DNA from: JACJYE01 sp964432875
GTDB lineage: Bacteria; Bacteroidota; Bacteroidia; Chitinophagales; Saprospiraceae
Reading direction: 5' to 3'
Assembly: GCA_964432875.1 (NCBI GenBank)
Contig: CAYSPJ010000072.1
Coordinates: 1 to 26,443 of the forward strand
DNA length: 26,443 bases
Position 1 is the first letter of the stretch. Each line of letters begins with the position of its first letter. The notes under the pieces are model-generated. The model was not told where the DNA came from and made no database searches. It saw only the letters and a list, made by a program, of their open reading frames with translations. Shown here in pieces: positions 23,476-26,443 of the stretch. The position numbers were made by a program, and so were the translations under genes.

Positions 23476-24336
23476 ATGATGTTTAGGTTTAGCAAAATAG
23501 CTCTTTTGGCAGGTTTGGCCATAGCCCTGTTTGCCGCTTGCTCTTCTGAAGGCAAGCCATCAACAGCAGACCGCTTGTTGGTCAAAGTGCATAACAAAAC
23601 GCTCTACCTGTCAGAATTGGACGGCATGTTTCCCGAAAGGGCTACTGCCGAGGACAGCAGCGCCATCATCCACGCTTTCGCGCAAAGGTGGATCCGCGAT
23701 GCCCTGGTCTTGCATGAAGCTGAGCGCAATATCCCCAGCGACCTCAATATCGATAAGTTAGTGCGAGACTACCGGGCTTCGTTACTGCGCAACAACTACG
23801 AAAAAGCATTGTTGGAGGAACTGCTGGATTCGGTAGTGACTCCGGAGCAACTGGCGGAGTTTTACGAAAACAACAAGGAAAAGTATCAATTGGAAACGCC
23901 CATCTTGCGTTGTTATCTCATCAAAGTGCCAACCCAGGCCCCTCAGGCGGAGGAGTTGCGCCGCTGGTGGAACAGCAGTAAAAGGGATGATTTTGAGAAG
24001 ATGGTCAACTATTGTAATAACTATGCCGAAGCACACCTGCTGGATGACAAGGCCTGGTACAAATTGTTTGACATTGCCTCTAGCCTCCCCGCGGGCACGA
24101 TTAGCCCAGACAATGTAGGCGCTAAACGCGATTTTTATCAGCGCGATGGTGATTACCACTACTATCTCCGGGTTTTTGAGGTGAAAAAACAACAAGATAT
24201 TGCCCCCTTGGCTTATATCGAAGAGCAGGCCCGCAAAGTCATCCTGCGCAGCCGCCGCCAAGAACTGCTTCGCGACAAAATTGAAGCGATGTACGATTTG
24301 GAGTTGAGGCGGTTTAAAATCCAGACCTATTATTAG
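23476..24336 (+). CDS. Lipoprotein in the SurA operon, foldase-like
   Basis: A 286-residue lipoprotein (signal ending AGLAIALFAAC, lipid on the Cys of AACSS). The ATG at 23476 is one base after the stop of the preceding PPIase gene; an adjacent ATG at 23479 is equally possible. The body is highly helical and charged. It resembles the chaperone (non-catalytic) part of SurA/PrsA proteins: LLVKVHNKTLYLSELDGMFP near the start, long helices through RDYRASLLRNNYEKALLEEL, and VTPEQLAEFYENNKEKYQLE, which usually stands before a parvulin domain. No parvulin signature is recognisable after it, so isomerase activity is doubtful and a holdase role is more likely. It is translated tightly with its neighbours and lies 25 nt before surA. 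Confidence 0.82.
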   Translation: MMFRFSKIALLAGLAIALFAACSSEGKPSTADRLLVKVHNKTLYLSELDGMFPERATAEDSSAIIHAFAQRWIRDALVLHEAERNIPSDLNIDKLVRDYRASLLRNNYEKALLEELLDSVVTPEQLAEFYENNKEKYQLETPILRCYLIKVPTQAPQAEELRRWWNSSKRDDFEKMVNYCNNYAEAHLLDDKAWYKLFDIASSLPAGTISPDNVGAKRDFYQRDGDYHYYLRVFEVKKQQDIAPLAYIEEQARKVILRSRRQELLRDKIEAMYDLELRRFKIQTYY

Positions 24337-24361
24337 GGCACTTGTATCAAAAGAGGTTTAT

Positions 24362-25717
24362 ATGAAATATCTGCTTAGTATTTTGGCTTTCCTATCCCTG
24401 GCGGCAACTGCTTTTAGCCAGGCGCAAATCATAGATAAAGTGGTGGCCACCGTTGGTGGAGAACTAGTGCTGTTATCCGAAATTGAAGAGCAGCATGCAT
24501 TGCTCGAAGCTCAGAGTGGTGTCCTGCCCAAGGATGCCCGCTGTAATATCATGGACCAACTCCTGTCTACCAAATTACTGCTCAACCAATCCAAATTGGA
24601 TAGTATCGAGGTCGGTGCAGACGAAGTGGAAGCTCAGCTGGACGCCCGCATCGAGCGCATCCTTAGCTTTATGAACAATGATGTTTCCCAGTTTGAGGCC
24701 TACTATGGCCAAACCGTCAACGAAGTTAAGGAGCAGTTTCGCGAAGACCTCAAAAACCAGATACTGGTAGAGCGCATGCGGGCTCAGGTAATCACCAGCG
24801 TTAAGGTGACGCCTTCGGAAGTGAAGCAGTTTTTCAATTCCATCCCCCGGGATAGCCTGCCTTATTTTAACTCCGAAGTCGAAATAGGCGAAATCGTCGC
24901 CAAACCTAAAATCAATGCCGAAGAACGCCAGCGCGCTATCGAAAAACTAGAGGGTATCCGCCAGTCCATCCTGGATGGCAGTGCCGATTTTGCACAGATG
25001 GCTATGAAACATTCCAACGATGGATCTGCCCGTGCAGGTGGTGACTTGGGCTGGGCCCGCCGCGGCCGCTACGTCCCTGAATTTGAGGCGGCCGCTTTTA
25101 AGCTGGAAAAGGATGAAATCTCGCCAGTAGTAGAGTCCGAGTTTGGTTTTCACATTATCCAGATGCTGGAGCGCCGTGGCAACTCTATCAATCTGCGCCA
25201 CATCCTTATCAAGCCGCAAATCACCGATGCCGACCTGGATGCCACCCGCGCCAAGCTCGATTCGGTGCGCTGGCTCATCCAGTCCGATTCGATCACTTTC
25301 TCGCAGGCCGTCAAGCTCTACTCCGACAAAGATGTACAAAGCTATAACAATGACGGGCGGATGGTCAACGCTGCAACGGGCAACACCTTCTTCGAAATCG
25401 GCGACCTCGAACCCGATGTCTATTTCACCATCGATACCATGAAGGTGGGGCATATTTCCGCCCCATTCGAGTTCCAGGACCAGATGGGCGAAACCTACTA
25501 CCGCATTGTCATGTTGCAATCACGCACTGCTCCACACAAGGCTAATCTTGCGCAGGATTATTCCAAAATCCAACAGGCCGCCATTGAGTCTAAAAAGAAC
25601 GAGTTTATCTCCACTTGGGTCAAACAAAAAGTGGAATCAACTTATATCTCTATTGATGATATCTACCGCAGCTGCCCCGTGCTGGACAAATGGCGGAAGG
25701 TAGATGTGCGGCCATAA
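24362..25717 (+). CDS. surA: SurA-type periplasmic chaperone / peptidyl-prolyl isomerase
   Basis: Periplasmic foldase that escorts beta-barrel proteins to the BAM complex. The 451-residue precursor has a signal peptide (MKYLLSILAFLSLAATAFSQ) and the SurA N-terminal domain (about 21-165), starting IIDKVVATVGGELVLLSEIE, with NIMDQLLSTKLLLNQSKLDS and a VKVTPSEVKQFFNSIP helix. The first parvulin domain (about 168-275) has VEIGEIVAKPKI, SNDGSARAGGDLGWARRGRY, VPEFEAAAFKL and ESEFGFHIIQMLERRG. A second one (about 278-385, LRHILIKPQ...) is weaker: its middle lacks the usual GGDLGW signature. A final helix (KKNEFISTWVKQKVESTYIS) completes the chaperone fold. It is the last gene of the foldase operon. 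No convincing terminator follows. Confidence 0.93.
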   Translation: MKYLLSILAFLSLAATAFSQAQIIDKVVATVGGELVLLSEIEEQHALLEAQSGVLPKDARCNIMDQLLSTKLLLNQSKLDSIEVGADEVEAQLDARIERILSFMNNDVSQFEAYYGQTVNEVKEQFREDLKNQILVERMRAQVITSVKVTPSEVKQFFNSIPRDSLPYFNSEVEIGEIVAKPKINAEERQRAIEKLEGIRQSILDGSADFAQMAMKHSNDGSARAGGDLGWARRGRYVPEFEAAAFKLEKDEISPVVESEFGFHIIQMLERRGNSINLRHILIKPQITDADLDATRAKLDSVRWLIQSDSITFSQAVKLYSDKDVQSYNNDGRMVNAATGNTFFEIGDLEPDVYFTIDTMKVGHISAPFEFQDQMGETYYRIVMLQSRTAPHKANLAQDYSKIQQAAIESKKNEFISTWVKQKVESTYISIDDIYRSCPVLDKWRKVDVRP

Positions 25718-26077
25718 CAGGGCTCGAAAAAAAAAAGCCAGCTACCTCTTGACAGCTATGTCTTTTTTACTTACCTTTGGCTAGTGTTTTTAATATTGTA
25801 ATTTTTTGATGTCGGAATATCAGGCGATTTTTTATCAAAATTCTTATCAACTCTATGTGGCAAAAATAAGATGTTAACCGTCTAAAATCTGGCATCTGAG
25901 CGGGGTGCGTTCCCCTATCCGAGTTTAGCCACCTCTTTTTGGTTCTTCCCTTAATCAGAATATCCACTAAAAGAAAAAAGCTACTCAAGGATGTTGCTGC
26001 TTTGATGCGCCGGCAGCGCCCGGCCTTTGATAGTTCACTTTTTTGGCATTTTTTCACATTCTTAATTTTTCTTTCTA
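25718..26077. other. Non-coding region: promoter and long leader of the RNA-binding protein gene
   Basis: 360 nt, AT-richer than its surroundings. It starts with a run of ten A followed by AGCC, then the promoter (25748-25779). The rest forms a leader of about 290 nt with local hairpins, for example GGGG-TGCGTT-CCCC near 25900-25915, and T-rich sequence just before the start codon. Long leaders of this kind are known for cold-shock genes. Confidence 0.55.
25748..25779 (+). promoter_or_regulatory. Promoter for the RNA-binding protein gene
   Basis: CTTG (25748-25751), 20 nt, TACCTTTG (25772-25779): perfect -7 box and one mismatch in the -33 box. Predicted start near 25785. No better promoter is seen closer to the gene. 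Confidence 0.6.
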
Positions 26078-26443
26078 ATGAACATTTTTGTTGCTAAGCT
26101 CAATTTTGACACCGATAGCGACGGCCTCCGGGAAGCTTTCGAGGCCTTTGGCGAGGTGGAATCAGCTAAGGTTATCATGGATCACTTCACCGGCAAGTCA
26201 AAAGGTTTTGGCTTCGTGGAGATGCCTGATGACAATGAAGCCTACAACGCAATTGAACAACTGAACGAATCCGACCTCGACGGCAACACTATTGTTGTCA
26301 AGAAGGCTGAACCGCGCAAGCCTAAGACTGGCGGCGGCGGCGGCGGTTACGGCGGCGGCGGCGGCGGCGGCTACAACCGTGGCGGCAGCGGCGGCGGCGG
26401 CGGCGGCTACAGCCGTGGCGGCAGCGGCGGCGGCGGCGGCTAC
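26078..26443 (+). CDS. RRM-domain glycine-rich RNA-binding protein, 3' end beyond window
   Basis: Single RNA-recognition motif followed by a glycine-rich tail, the layout of cold-inducible RNA-binding proteins found in Bacteroidota and cyanobacteria. It would bind single-stranded RNA and may melt structures or protect mRNA in the cold. The frame is open from ATG 26078 to the right edge (122 codons). The RRM (about 1-80) shows RNP2 as IFVAKL (3-8; Ala where Gly or Ser is usual) and RNP1 as KGFGFVEM (45-52), with DGNTIVVKKAEPR closing the domain. The tail from about 86 consists of Gly runs broken by Tyr and Arg (GGYNRGGSGGGGGGYSRGGS), encoded almost only by GGC. The first codons follow a T-rich leader. 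The window ends inside the tail, so its length is unknown. Confidence 0.93.
   Translation, partial: MNIFVAKLNFDTDSDGLREAFEAFGEVESAKVIMDHFTGKSKGFGFVEMPDDNEAYNAIEQLNESDLDGNTIVVKKAEPRKPKTGGGGGGYGGGGGGGYNRGGSGGGGGGYSRGGSGGGGGY
26327..26443 (+). repeat. GGC-rich low-complexity repeat in the glycine tail
   Basis: Runs of five to seven GGC codons broken by TAC, AAC/AGC-CGT and AGC. The block (Y-x-R-G-G-S-G5-6) is repeated at least twice up to the window edge. It is prone to slippage and to assembly error. Confidence 0.85.

Noticed and set aside
25767..26057. Minus-strand open frame of 96 codons in the leader of the RNA-binding protein gene
   Set aside because: Its composition is unlike a protein of this genome (Lys/Ile-rich, no domain), and it lies opposite a promoter and leader. 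Most likely chance in AT-rich DNA.

Overview
This is a piece of a Bacteroidota chromosome, probably from the Saprospiria/Lewinella-like side of the phylum. Four things point there: a MurF-alanine racemase fusion, a secreted enzyme with a type IX (Por) C-terminal sorting tag, an ECF sigma factor paired with a membrane-anchored beta-barrel protein, and several copies of the Bacteroidota promoter (TTTG, 19-21 nt, TAnnTTTG) with no Shine-Dalgarno sequences. The class-level placement is inference. No rRNA, tRNA or CRISPR array is visible.

Layout. 1-1155 (-): 5' part of an IS66-family transposase running off the left edge. 1249-2758 (+): PnuC-type transporter and an RlmB-like rRNA 2'-O-methyltransferase. 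2797-3672 (-): RfbD, dTDP-rhamnose synthesis. 3958-5358 (+): TPR protein. 5364-8132 (-): likely operon of a small conserved protein, a cyclophilin lipoprotein, a PKD-cyclophilin fusion and a polyphosphate glucokinase. 8219-9139 (-): XerD-like recombinase. 9448-11016 (+): T9SS-secreted peptidoglycan amidase. 11342-13547 (+): ECF sigma factor and a protein that appears to span both membranes (cytoplasmic anti-sigma-like head, one inner-membrane helix, repeat linker, outer-membrane barrel). 13644-14399 (+): lipoprotein with PepSY-like repeats. 14813-15781 (+): lipoprotein. 15936-17772 (+): exported protein and GH18 lipoprotein. 17738-18703 (-): Na+/Ca2+ exchanger-like protein. 18951-21419 (+): MurF-Alr fusion. 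21501-25717 (+): periplasmic foldase operon (two-parvulin PPIase, lipoprotein, SurA). 26078 to the right edge (+): RRM/glycine-rich RNA-binding protein behind a long leader.

Much of the window serves the cell envelope: wall precursor synthesis (MurF-Alr), wall cleavage (amidase), surface sugar (RfbD), folding of exported proteins (two cyclophilins, parvulin, SurA) and envelope signalling (sigma factor plus two-membrane anti-sigma candidate).

The 100-N gap at 11981-12080 is flanked by exactly the same 55 bases on both sides. Collapsing that duplicate restores one uninterrupted frame of about 501 codons, so the gap is probably an unresolved contig overlap and the gene is intact. The most interesting signals are this sigma/two-membrane-protein pair with its repeat linker, a promoter built into a terminator hairpin at 15864-15908, start codons placed 4-5 nt after -7 elements (predicted leaderless mRNAs), the roughly 290-nt leader of the RNA-binding protein, and a nested inverted-repeat region at 9217-9347.
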